Part shown: positions 26,801 through 33,727 of the stretch, one piece after another
Layout of the letters: every line of letters starts with the position of its first letter
Position numbering within the stretch: position 1 is the stretch's first letter
Assembly: GCF_900128525.1 (NCBI RefSeq)
Contig: NZ_FQTQ01000062.1
Location: forward strand, 1-64,000
DNA length: 64,000 nt
Source of the DNA: a methanotrophic endosymbiont of Bathymodiolus puteoserpentis (Logatchev)
GTDB lineage: Bacteria > Pseudomonadota > Gammaproteobacteria > Methylococcales > Methylomonadaceae
Direction: 5' to 3'
Program-made: the position numbers and the translations under genes
The notes under the pieces: generated by a model
What the model was told of the DNA's origin: nothing
What the model saw: the letters and a program-made list of their open reading frames with translations, nothing else
The model's database searches: none

Positions 26801-29713
26801 ACTACGACAGCGAGAGCCAGAGAACATACGGCTTCCTTGTCTACTGAGCTGAGAGAAGAAATTGAACGTGAGTTTGCAGATAAGCAAATCAATGTATTGA
26901 GCTGTACCACCACGATGGAAATGGGTGTTGATTTAGGTGATCTTGATGCGGTGTTGAATCTAAATATTCCCCCTAATATTTCCAATTATCAGCAAAGGAC
27001 AGGTCGTGCAGGAAGAAGGGCGCAAGCAGCGCCTGTTTGTATCACCGTTGCGCGGTCGGGGCAATATGACCAAGCTGTTTTTCGAGATTTCAAAAACTTT
27101 TTAAGCAGTAGTGCGGCTATTCCTTTTATTAAAATAGATAATGCGCGCTTATTTAGGCGACATCAAAATGCAATTATCTTGTCGCATTTTTTGCGCGATA
27201 GAATTAAAGATCTCAGTACGAATGCGCCATCACTAAAGGCAGTATTTGGCGATAACTTTGATAATGCGGCACATCAAGTGTTTATAGATCAACTTAGTCA
27301 ATGGCTAGAGGGTAAAGAAAGGGCGCTAGCATTGGTGGAAGCTGAGTCATTAAAGAAACATTTGCCATTAGGGGCATCAGCAATTGCTTTGGCAGGTAAA
27401 GAGTTATCAAGCGCTTTTCGTAACCAAATGATCAATTTTGCTAATGAAGTCAATGGTCGGTGGTCACTTTATGAGAGTAAAATAAAAGAAGCAAGTGCTT
27501 TGGAGGAGTATAAAAAAGCAACTCACTGGCAGAATTTGCAAAAAAGATATATTCAACAGTTTCTGGTTAATCAGCTCTCGCAACGCAGCCTTATCCCGAC
27601 GTACAGCTTTCCTGTGCATTCATTAACGCTTGAGGTGACTAAGGATTACGCCAATAACAATAGTTATGGTAATCAGGGCGATGTGGCGTTGAGTCGTGAT
27701 GCGAGCCAGGGGATTAGTGAATACGCACCTGGCGCTGAAGTGGTTGCGAATGGCCGCTTATGGAAAAGTACTGGTTTAGCCAGTTACCCTAAAATGTTTA
27801 TGCCGACTGAGTGGTATGCACTCTGCCGCTCATGCCATCATGTTGATATTGGCATTGAAAAACAGGATGTGGCGATCGAATGTAGTCACTGTGGTAATAC
27901 TGGTAAGCGTACGGTAGGTAAATATATTAAACCTTTAGGTTTTGTCACCAGTTATTCGGATCGACATGGCAGTGATCCAGGGACGATGCGCAAAAGGCAG
28001 CGCAGAGCGGATGAAGCGAAACTAATTACTAAGCCGTCTCCTGAACAGTTTGAAGAAACCGATGTATCTTTAATTGAAAAGGCGATTTTGCGAGCTCAAC
28101 CGATTGATGAGCAGCAGCCTGGTAAGTTGTTTATTTTGAATAGGGGGCCTTATGGGCTTGGCTATCATATTTGTCCTTTATGTAAATATAGTGAGCCAGC
28201 TAAGGTTAAAAAATTCATTAAGGCGACGCATGTTGATCCCCTGTCAGATAGAAATTGTCAGGCGAATCAGCTGCCATCTCCTGTGGAGTTGGCACATGAA
28301 TTTGATACGGATGTTTTGATTTTATCTTTTAGTAAGGCTTTACCTTTTCCTACTAAGGATAATGCGGACAGTATACAAAGTTTCCTTGATGGATTTTGTC
28401 GTACATTAAGTGAAGCATTGCGCTTTGCGGCGGCTAGTTGCTTGCAGATTCAATCAAATGAACTTCGTTCAACATTTCGTATTAATGGAAATGAAGTGGA
28501 GGCGATTTTATATGATGCGGTTTCAGGTGGGGCAGGTTATTGTACCCGTGTGTATTCTGATATTGCCTTTAAGGATATTGTAAAACAGGCTATTTCAATA
28601 TTAACGTGTCCACGAAATTGTGTGAGTGCTTGTAGTTCATGTCTTTGTGATTATTCTAATCAGCATGTTTGGGATTTATTTGATAGAAAGCCGGTGATTG
28701 CATGGTTGCAGCAATTATTGAGTGGAGGTGATGCTGACCCTTATGCGGTCAATGGCGCTATTAGGTGGCATAATCCCAACTTACAAGGGTTCTCAGAAAA
28801 ATTATCGGGCTGCCATCATTTGCATCTTGTAGGCAAAAGGCTGGATGTGATATCGGGAGGCTCAGATCAAGTCCGTCAGTGGATCATTGATTGGCTGAAT
28901 TCTGGCAAAAAATTGAGTATTTATTTGACTGAACCTCTACAAATCTCAGGGGATAGAAATACGCCTTATATGCGTCAGACGATTCGTTATTTTTATCCTT
29001 TTATAACGGATCAGCTGTTATCGATTAGTTTTAATCAAAGTACTGTTGAATTACCGCGTATTTTTACCGAGCTAACTGTTGGTGCGTCAAGTTGGATCAC
29101 ACCTAAAGGATCGTCCACCCTATTAGAAAATTTATTAGCAGCGCCTCTTTATCATAAGCTGATAAATGATGAGATGCTGAATGCTTTAAATGCCTTTATT
29201 TCTAACTCAACAGTCTATCCGGATAGTAAATTTCAAGAAGGTCAGCCGATTGAACTATGGCCATTATCAGCTGGGGAGGCGAGAAATTTTAATAAAATTT
29301 TCTCAATTCTTAAAGGTGCTTATATAGAAGAGGTTGTTATTAAAGATCCTTTTTGTGGTTCACCAGAGTGGCAAAGAAGTAATTTGATTCAGTTTGTTGG
29401 TATTCTCGTGAGTCTGGCTGATAAGGTTGAGAAAATTGTTATCCATTGCCGAGAATTACATTATAAAGATGCCAATTATGAGTCCAGTTACCTTATTAAT
29501 GATGGACTTGAAGCGACGTTGAAGCCCTTAATTGACAAGGTCAGCATAGAAATACATTCTTTTAGAGATAAGAAGAGTTTCCATGATAGAAGTGTTGATA
29601 TAAGGATGCTTGATGCAGATGGATCTTCAGTTTTACATAAATATGATTTGTCTGGTGGTATAGATAAGTTAATGGATATTAAGTCTGAAACAAAAGTTTA
29701 CCGATATGAATGA
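23888..29713 (+). CDS. druE: DruE-like giant DEAD/DEAH-box helicase with DUF1998
   Basis: 1941-residue SF2 helicase. Walker A is ATGTGSGKTE near residues 112-121, motif II is DEIH near 260, motif III-like is TSASLP, and the C-terminal helicase lobe has TTTMEMGVDLGDLDAVLN and QQRTGRAGRR near 1037. Several zinc-type cysteine pairs (CRKCGQPY, CPACSG, CNDCG, CRSCHH/CSHCG) are scattered through it. A DUF1998/MrfA-like region (about 1500-1600) carries the CPRNCVSACSSCLCDY cluster. The last 330 residues include FHDRSVDIRML near 1898, reminiscent of HDR motifs in phospholipase-D-like folds. It resembles the hallmark DruE of Druantia. DISARM also uses DUF1998 proteins, but in separate, smaller subunits. 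Confidence 0.8.
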   Translation: MTENNPLILYQHLRDTLRRYIPTTLPISRNYPELKKAFQAVLNDEELVKGPYIEALPDFEKGHALRSLLSEAGGFLHNGFAQLPEALLDRALHAHQQEALIASCRDKQSLLVATGTGSGKTECFLYPIAQQLLSDPEPDTPGVRCLLIYPMNALANDQLYYRIAPLFGLQLAEQKISFGRFTSQIRANTSREEEESRLRDNDKLMQALDGKIPSHWRLTREEMLANPPKILITNYAMLEHLLLLPRNAPLFAHNALKTIVLDEIHTYQGAQATEVAFLLRKLKNRLNINQPLQVFGTSASLPSGIDSDEKIISFAKDLFGEEVHRVIRGTRIPHVRLQQKGDLFSLVVSDWCCIGKVLNQMIAEDGLDSREWSYLLDDEGISNKIPELNKALPFAHALEEVFAKNSDIRKVSEILDNGSALEFKCLAELIFSADDEQACAALSAIIHIGMLAKADDNGFPLLPGRYHIATNSIEGISVRPSNAKKEGWSAIKAYRFYQDAQGIYYPMLVCRKCGQPYMEGFKYNGKLHNRMPVLGAGSAQRMLFWLGEPLGQGTVDEDDDDIDLVESDNKRVDIDPITGELSTESAASISLYQIESKENEETGRRYVPRCPACSGSSGMAGVEVITRMHPGNEALGAVVLQQLLESLPISHDNSNPKPMGGRSLLTFSDNRQDAAFFAPYFERTNADLALRSALIQVMRKNSGDRMDLEWLFDEVYKHWKKQGLPVMINHQGQLIQEKSRMRDLLMGRIAAEFFTPSGRRNSLEALGLVRVEYDDKLAGRLKREIAEAIPELYRNDSESLIYFLLETIRREKAISDLYDLDMLDPYIWGQPYAKHRSFELYKANDNIRFAWITQEGSKRHNRRTWYLIEQLGWSWGEARAFLGTFWQSLIDIKLLRPISPGYGLNGQKISFISGQHFPLYVCNDCGLLQPISVTLKCTAFRCKGNVDELSQAERQSLEETNHYIYNYLNASTTTARAREHTASLSTELREEIEREFADKQINVLSCTTTMEMGVDLGDLDAVLNLNIPPNISNYQQRTGRAGRRAQAAPVCITVARSGQYDQAVFRDFKNFLSSSAAIPFIKIDNARLFRRHQNAIILSHFLRDRIKDLSTNAPSLKAVFGDNFDNAAHQVFIDQLSQWLEGKERALALVEAESLKKHLPLGASAIALAGKELSSAFRNQMINFANEVNGRWSLYESKIKEASALEEYKKATHWQNLQKRYIQQFLVNQLSQRSLIPTYSFPVHSLTLEVTKDYANNNSYGNQGDVALSRDASQGISEYAPGAEVVANGRLWKSTGLASYPKMFMPTEWYALCRSCHHVDIGIEKQDVAIECSHCGNTGKRTVGKYIKPLGFVTSYSDRHGSDPGTMRKRQRRADEAKLITKPSPEQFEETDVSLIEKAILRAQPIDEQQPGKLFILNRGPYGLGYHICPLCKYSEPAKVKKFIKATHVDPLSDRNCQANQLPSPVELAHEFDTDVLILSFSKALPFPTKDNADSIQSFLDGFCRTLSEALRFAAASCLQIQSNELRSTFRINGNEVEAILYDAVSGGAGYCTRVYSDIAFKDIVKQAISILTCPRNCVSACSSCLCDYSNQHVWDLFDRKPVIAWLQQLLSGGDADPYAVNGAIRWHNPNLQGFSEKLSGCHHLHLVGKRLDVISGGSDQVRQWIIDWLNSGKKLSIYLTEPLQISGDRNTPYMRQTIRYFYPFITDQLLSISFNQSTVELPRIFTELTVGASSWITPKGSSTLLENLLAAPLYHKLINDEMLNALNAFISNSTVYPDSKFQEGQPIELWPLSAGEARNFNKIFSILKGAYIEEVVIKDPFCGSPEWQRSNLIQFVGILVSLADKVEKIVIHCRELHYKDANYESSYLINDGLEATLKPLIDKVSIEIHSFRDKKSFHDRSVDIRMLDADGSSVLHKYDLSGGIDKLMDIKSETKVYRYE

Positions 29714-29805
29714 GAATGATGTGTTCAGTTTTATTTTTTTAAGAGATTAGGTAGGCAGCAGTGATCGAAAAAAATAACTGGGTTTTATAGTGTGCATTAA
29801 CCTAA
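29714..29805. other. short gap after druE
   Basis: No gene or clear terminator seen. Confidence 0.3.
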
Positions 29806-30261
29806 AAAAATCAGATAAATATAAAGTTATTACCTGGAGTAGCTGAACCACTTGAGATGAGCTATGGTATTACCCCTAAAGTTATTCATCCAGAGGGTAA
29901 CAAAGAAATTGCACTGCCGAAGCGAGAAATCAGGGCACTAGCTGCTGATACATTTGATGGAAAAATTCATATTGAATGGGATCCGCAGGCTCAGGTAACC
30001 CCGCTGGGGCAACTGTCATTTTTCATTCAGTTTTTGAAAATGGGACATTTGTTTCTGCCCTGGGTAGACTAACGCCCTTTACATTACAACAGTAATAATG
30101 CTCCGACAAAAGTTGGTATTAGGCTTATTCCTGCTGTCGATTCTTTCAGCTCATACGCGCTATGCCCATATGACGAGTTTAATGACAGACGGTGTTAATG
30201 CTAAATTACTGGGCATGAGTAAAGTCGTCAGTGATGATTGTGCCCAACTGATGTTTTTTTA
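29806..30261 (+). pseudogene. remnant of a DDE transposase N-terminal half
   Basis: Two adjoining frames encode one degraded protein. 29857-30072 reads KEIALPKREIRALAADTFDGK and on to FLKMGHLFLPWVD; after a frameshift, 30116-30261 continues LSILSAHTRYAHMTSLMTDG and KLLGMSKVVSDD. These segments resemble the N-terminal part of IS1380-like DDE transposases. The catalytic core is absent. The exact family is uncertain. Confidence 0.55.
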
Positions 30262-30560
30262 AGGTTTATACAAATAAAACAGTCGAAAATGCTGTTCATT
30301 TCTTAGATCACTGTAAATTGTATTTTCCTTTTTATATCAGCTATGTATTGACGGATAATGGGGCTGAATTTACCGATAGGTTTACCAACAGGAAAAACAA
30401 ACCCAGTGGAAATAATTCATTTGGCTAAACCTGGCTTGAGTATCGAATCTGTTTTAAAGGGGTGTGCAAACAAGTCAAGCAAACCACCGGTAATAAACAA
30501 ATGCCCTGGTACAACGCTTCAATGGAAAATGAATTTTACTTTAGGCAAAGTAATGCGGTA
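30262..30560 (+). pseudogene. remnant of an IS481/IS3-type transposase (integrase core)
   Basis: The plus strand reads ENAVHFLDHCKLYFPFYISY followed by VLTDNGAEFTDRFTNRKNKP, the rve-fold stretch around the second catalytic Asp (LTDNG-EFTDRF). It is interrupted by stops and joined directly to the preceding transposase debris. It is a fragment only. Confidence 0.6.
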
Positions 30561-30590
30561 AGCCCCCCACAAATTATCTCCAATATCTAG

Positions 30591-30810
30591 GACAACAGCG
30601 AAACGGTGTTCTGGAGTTTTGTTAGTCAAAAGAAAAGCACTGAATTCTATCAAGCCTATATCAATAAATATGGCAGCAGCGGCCTTTATCATCAACTGGC
30701 TTTATTAGAATTAAACCGTCTTGCTAATGGCTCAAGCTTTGTGCCAATACCATTAAAAGTACAGTTAACGATCAAAACAAGTCCTGAGTCTCTCAGGGGG
30801 CTTTGTTGCA
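30591..30810 (+). pseudogene. fragment resembling a caspase-associated repeat protein
   Basis: Reads ETVFWSFVSQKKSTEFYQAY then INKYGSSGLYHQLALLELNR, similar to the FW-S-I...Y...YP-G-F...A repeats found C-terminal to peptidase C14 (caspase-like) or SUMF-type domains. There is no start and no other domain. The identification is tentative. Confidence 0.35.
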
Positions 30811-30814
30811 TAAA

Positions 30815-31204
30815 AAATTAGCGGCGTGATTTACCCTACGCTGAAAATCAGGGAAACGGAGCGATAGCGAAGTGATGATTTTTGGTCCGTAGTAGGCGAC
30901 AGGGTTGTCGCCAATCCGAGCGATAGCAGTGCGCGAGGGAGCTAGTTGTTATCCCGACAGCCCTCAAGCCATTTGAGGTAGCTTTAACGTAGCGGCTTTT
31001 GTGCGTTGTGAAGCGGACGCAGGGCGTACTGGGGCTTATCCAATTCGCTCCGTATGTGAATGAATATTTGGCGACAGGAGTCCCAAGTATTTCATGAGGT
31101 AGGATGGCGCGTCTGTTTTCGCATTTTGCGAATTTATGCGAAAAAGCAAACATCTTATATCTAAAGGGCTAAGGTAGGGAAATTCGCATTTTCGCAATGC
31201 GAAT
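30815..31204. repeat. GC-richer structured non-coding stretch with hairpins
   Basis: Base composition is visibly richer in G+C than the surroundings. It begins with GGGGGCTTTGTTGCATAA, like the end of some insertion sequences. It contains GAGCGATAGC twice (30859-30868 and 30918-30927), the hairpin GGCGAC/GTCGCC (30895-30912), TTTTCGCAT/ATGCGAAAA (31116-31144) and a perfect ATTCGCATT-N5-AATGCGAAT (31182-31204). The open frame across it on the minus strand has no protein-like features. It may be a dispersed repeat, an RNA or recombinase sites. Confidence 0.45.
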
Positions 31205-31273
31205 TAGTAAAAAAGTAGTTTAGCGGGTTTAGCCGGCTCTTAGTATGGCGGTTATTGAAATAAAAAAGATTTG

Positions 31274-32383
31274 TTATTGGTCTTTTTCTGCGTTTTTAGC
31301 TTCCTGTTGCTGATCTTCGCCAAATATTTTGTTATTCATCGACTCTACAACAGAGCTAACATGTCCATCTGATAGGTGAGCATAGCGTTTAACCATTGCT
31401 AATGTCTTATGCCCTAATACTTCGGCTATTTCAGGAAGGGAAGCACCATTCATGGCTAAGTAACTAGCAGTGCAGTGTCTTAGGTCATGCCATTTAAAAT
31501 CATCTATGCCAGCTTGCTCTATTGCTCGCTCGAATGGAAGCCTTAACAAAAATGGTCGGTCTGGGTATCGCTTGCTAGGAAATAGCAATTGTGTATTAAT
31601 CTGCCTTACTTTGTTATGCGCTTTTAATAAATCATAAGCATGTGAAGTAATGGGAACCCTTCTTCTTTGCCCGTTTTTTGTCTCATGTAAGATGATATAC
31701 CTATCTTTTAGGTTTACATCCGGCCAAGTGAGGTTCATAAGCTCCATCTGTCGCATTCCTGTACTGATTGCTAGTACAACACATAGATAAAGGCATTCAT
31801 TTGTTGAGTCTTTGCAGGCTAAAAGTAGACATTCACGTTCATTATCATCTAAAAAACGTACTCTCCCGCGTGATTCCTTAGGTTTTTTTACTTTGCGCAT
31901 TGGTGAATCTTCTAGCCATTGCCATTCGTTAGTAGCAATAGTGTATGCATGAGATAAGGCGGACATATACCTAACGACTGTTGCTGGACTTCTTTGCGTG
32001 CCTCTTCTAGTGTTACTGCTTAATAGGTCATCACGACATTGTACAATTAGGGCGGTTGTGACATCCGCTAATAGATAATCACCAAGCTGCTCTTTCCACC
32101 AATTGAGTTGCATGGTTTGTTTGTTTTGTGATTTGGGTTTGGTGGGTAAGGTGTCTTTTATGTAGCGATCAACCATATCGCCAAAGGTATGCTTTTTTGC
32201 TTCAGTGGTTTTGAAGTGCCTGCCTTCTCGGATTGCTGATTCTGTATGTTGAGCCCATTTTTTTGCATCTGTGATGCGATCAAAGGAAGCTGTTTGTGTC
32301 GGGTATCCTTTTAGGCGTACCTTTACTCGGTAAGATACTTTTCCATTGTCAGTAACACGTTTTTCGATGGAAGCCATAATCAT
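31274..32383 (-). CDS. int: tyrosine recombinase / phage-type integrase
   Basis: 369-residue site-specific recombinase. It has an N-terminal arm-binding domain (about 5-55, KVRLKGYPTQTASF), a SAM-like core-binding domain (about 65-160), and a catalytic domain with Arg in ISTGMRQMELMNL, HDLRHCTASYLA, LGHKTLAMVKRYAHLS (H-x-x-R, H, and nucleophile Tyr). It looks complete. It is transcribed away from tRNA-Leu(TAA), whose 3' end lies about 310 bp upstream: the standard layout of an island integrated at a tRNA. It probably mobilised the accessory region to its left. Confidence 0.93.
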   Translation of the reverse strand: MIMASIEKRVTDNGKVSYRVKVRLKGYPTQTASFDRITDAKKWAQHTESAIREGRHFKTTEAKKHTFGDMVDRYIKDTLPTKPKSQNKQTMQLNWWKEQLGDYLLADVTTALIVQCRDDLLSSNTRRGTQRSPATVVRYMSALSHAYTIATNEWQWLEDSPMRKVKKPKESRGRVRFLDDNERECLLLACKDSTNECLYLCVVLAISTGMRQMELMNLTWPDVNLKDRYIILHETKNGQRRRVPITSHAYDLLKAHNKVRQINTQLLFPSKRYPDRPFLLRLPFERAIEQAGIDDFKWHDLRHCTASYLAMNGASLPEIAEVLGHKTLAMVKRYAHLSDGHVSSVVESMNNKIFGEDQQQEAKNAEKDQ

Positions 32384-32600
32384 TCCTAGTGGGTAATCAG
32401 TGCTAAATGCTACGGTAAAACATAAATAAACACAACAAAGGATAGGGTTAAGGTATTGATAGTAATTATTTTACGTAGTACCAGCTTTGCTTTGGGGCGC
32501 TGGTGGGGCAGTAATGATATAAAATATGGATGAGTTTGTTACTTTTGAATAAGGATTGGGGGTATGTTTTGTTGTCTTTTGTTGTGCTGTGTTGTTTTGA

Positions 32601-32621
32601 AGTGTCCCATGAGTGTCCCAT
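32601..32621. repeat. tandem direct repeat, possible integrase arm site
   Basis: AGTGTCCCAT occurs twice with a 1-bp gap, about 70 bp from the tRNA 3' end. Short direct repeats in this position are typical of arm-type integrase binding sites; the function is inferred. Confidence 0.4.
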
Positions 32622-32634
32622 AGGAATTTTAGGC

Positions 32635-32670
32635 AAAAAAAAAGGACATCGAGTAAAAACTCTAGGTCCT
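32635..32670 (-). terminator. intrinsic terminator of tRNA-Leu
   Basis: On the minus strand: stem GGACCTAGAGT / ACTCGATGTCC with a TTTT loop, followed by nine or more T residues. It lies about 22 bp past the tRNA 3' end. Confidence 0.75.
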
Positions 32671-32691
32671 TGATTTATTTCTCTAAAAGAT

Positions 32692-32777
32692 TGGTGCCTC
32701 GGGCCAGAATCGAACTGGCACGCCCAGAAGGCGAGGGATTTTAAGTCCCTTGCGTCTACCAATTTCGCCACCGAGGC
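32692..32777 (-). tRNA. tRNA-Leu (anticodon TAA), CCA encoded
   Basis: 86 nt on the minus strand, starting GCCTCGGTGGCGAAATTGG and ending GCCCGAGGCACCA. Acceptor stem GCCTCGG/CCGAGGC pairs fully; the anticodon loop CTTAAAA gives TAA; a long variable arm marks a class II tRNA (Leu); the T-loop is GTTCGATTC. CCA is genomically encoded. It is the likely attachment site of the neighbouring integrase element. Confidence 0.97.
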
Positions 32778-32857
32778 AATCTCGCTTAAGAGAAGAAACT
32801 ATTATAGCAGTTTTTTTTTACTTGGCTAGATGTTTTTTGAAATATTATTTAATTTTT

Positions 32858-33727
32858 TTAGTTCATTGTTTTTATGATGTTTATTTTATCGGGTGTAAAT
32901 AATTGCCAGACAGGGCGTATATTAGTGGGGAGTGTTGCTAATCGACCTAGTTCTACCCATTGATTTTTTGGGTTGTGGAAGTCTGATCCTATAGAGCCAT
33001 ATAATTCAAATTGAGTGGCAAAGTGGGCAGCACGCCGGACTTCATCAGGATTGCTTCGGCCGGTAATAATTTCCATGCCTTGTCCGCCATACTCTTTGAA
33101 AGCAGTTAAAAAACGTCGCATCCAGCTTGCGGTAAGTTTGTAACGTAATGGATGAGCGACAACGGCACAGCCTCCGGCTTTGATTATCCAATTGATTGCG
33201 TTATCTAATTCTGCCCACTGAGTATTGACAAAAGCGGATTTGCTTTGACCTAGATAATGATCAAAAGCACCCTGCATAGTGCTAACGTAGTTATTTTTTA
33301 GTAAAAAATCGGCAAAATGAGAGCGAGTAATCATGCCGGATCCTGCGGCTTCTAATACTGCATCGAGAGCGCCGGGAACCTTGTTTTTTTCTAGCTTATG
33401 GGCGATTTTATGAGCGCGTTCGAGGCGCGTGTCTTGTAGTGTTTGTATTCCTTTTAAAAGCTCAGCATTATTTGGATCGATATCTAAACCTAAAATATGG
33501 AATGTTCTTTTATTCCAGGTGCAGGACAGTTCAATACCAGAAATTAATTTTAAATTATTTTCATTAGCTGTTTGGCGTGCTTGAGCAAGCCCTGCAATCG
33601 TGTCATGATCAGTTAATGCGAGTGTTGTTACTCCGTGTTCTTTAGCGCGCAAGACTACTTCATGGGGAGTAAGTGCGCCATCTGATGCACTGGAGTGGCA
33701 ATGGAGGTCATATTTTATTTCATTCAT
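32858..33727 (-). CDS. rnm: PHP-domain phosphoesterase (RNase AM / TrpH family)
   Basis: 289-residue metal-dependent phosphoesterase of the YciV/TrpH group, which removes nucleotides from short RNA 5' ends and hydrolyses 3',5'-nucleoside bisphosphates. PHP motifs are visible: DLHCHSSASDG (10-20), LTDHDT (near 40), GIELS (near 65), VVAHPLRY (near 195) and GSDFHNP (near 250). The start overlaps the ABC exporter stop (TAATG), so they are translationally coupled. It acts in the cytoplasm. Confidence 0.9.
   Translation of the reverse strand: MNEIKYDLHCHSSASDGALTPHEVVLRAKEHGVTTLALTDHDTIAGLAQARQTANENNLKLISGIELSCTWNKRTFHILGLDIDPNNAELLKGIQTLQDTRLERAHKIAHKLEKNKVPGALDAVLEAAGSGMITRSHFADFLLKNNYVSTMQGAFDHYLGQSKSAFVNTQWAELDNAINWIIKAGGCAVVAHPLRYKLTASWMRRFLTAFKEYGGQGMEIITGRSNPDEVRRAAHFATQFELYGSIGSDFHNPKNQWVELGRLATLPTNIRPVWQLFTPDKINIIKTMN

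Larger units (their letters stand above)
32384..32691. other. region between integrase and tRNA-Leu
   Basis: 308 bp with no gene. Contains a tandem direct repeat AGTGTCCCAT (32601-32610 and 32612-32621), a possible recombinase arm site, and the terminator of the tRNA (32635-32670). The open frame covering it is an artefact of the tRNA antisense. Confidence 0.5.

Noticed and set aside
20408-29713. DISARM system
   Set aside because: DISARM splits helicase, DUF1998 and PLD functions over separate genes plus a methyltransferase; here one giant helicase follows one unknown protein, better matching Druantia III.
30848-31153. 101-codon minus-strand frame upstream of the integrase
   Set aside because: No protein-like features; it coincides with the hairpin-rich GC-richer stretch and is better seen as non-coding.
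17099-32692. Complete genomic island with both attachment sites
   Set aside because: Only the tRNA-side end is supported; no second copy of the tRNA end was seen to the left.
32466-32771. 101-codon frame on the minus strand over the tRNA-Leu
   Set aside because: It is a reading of the tRNA and its flank; the tRNA call is certain.
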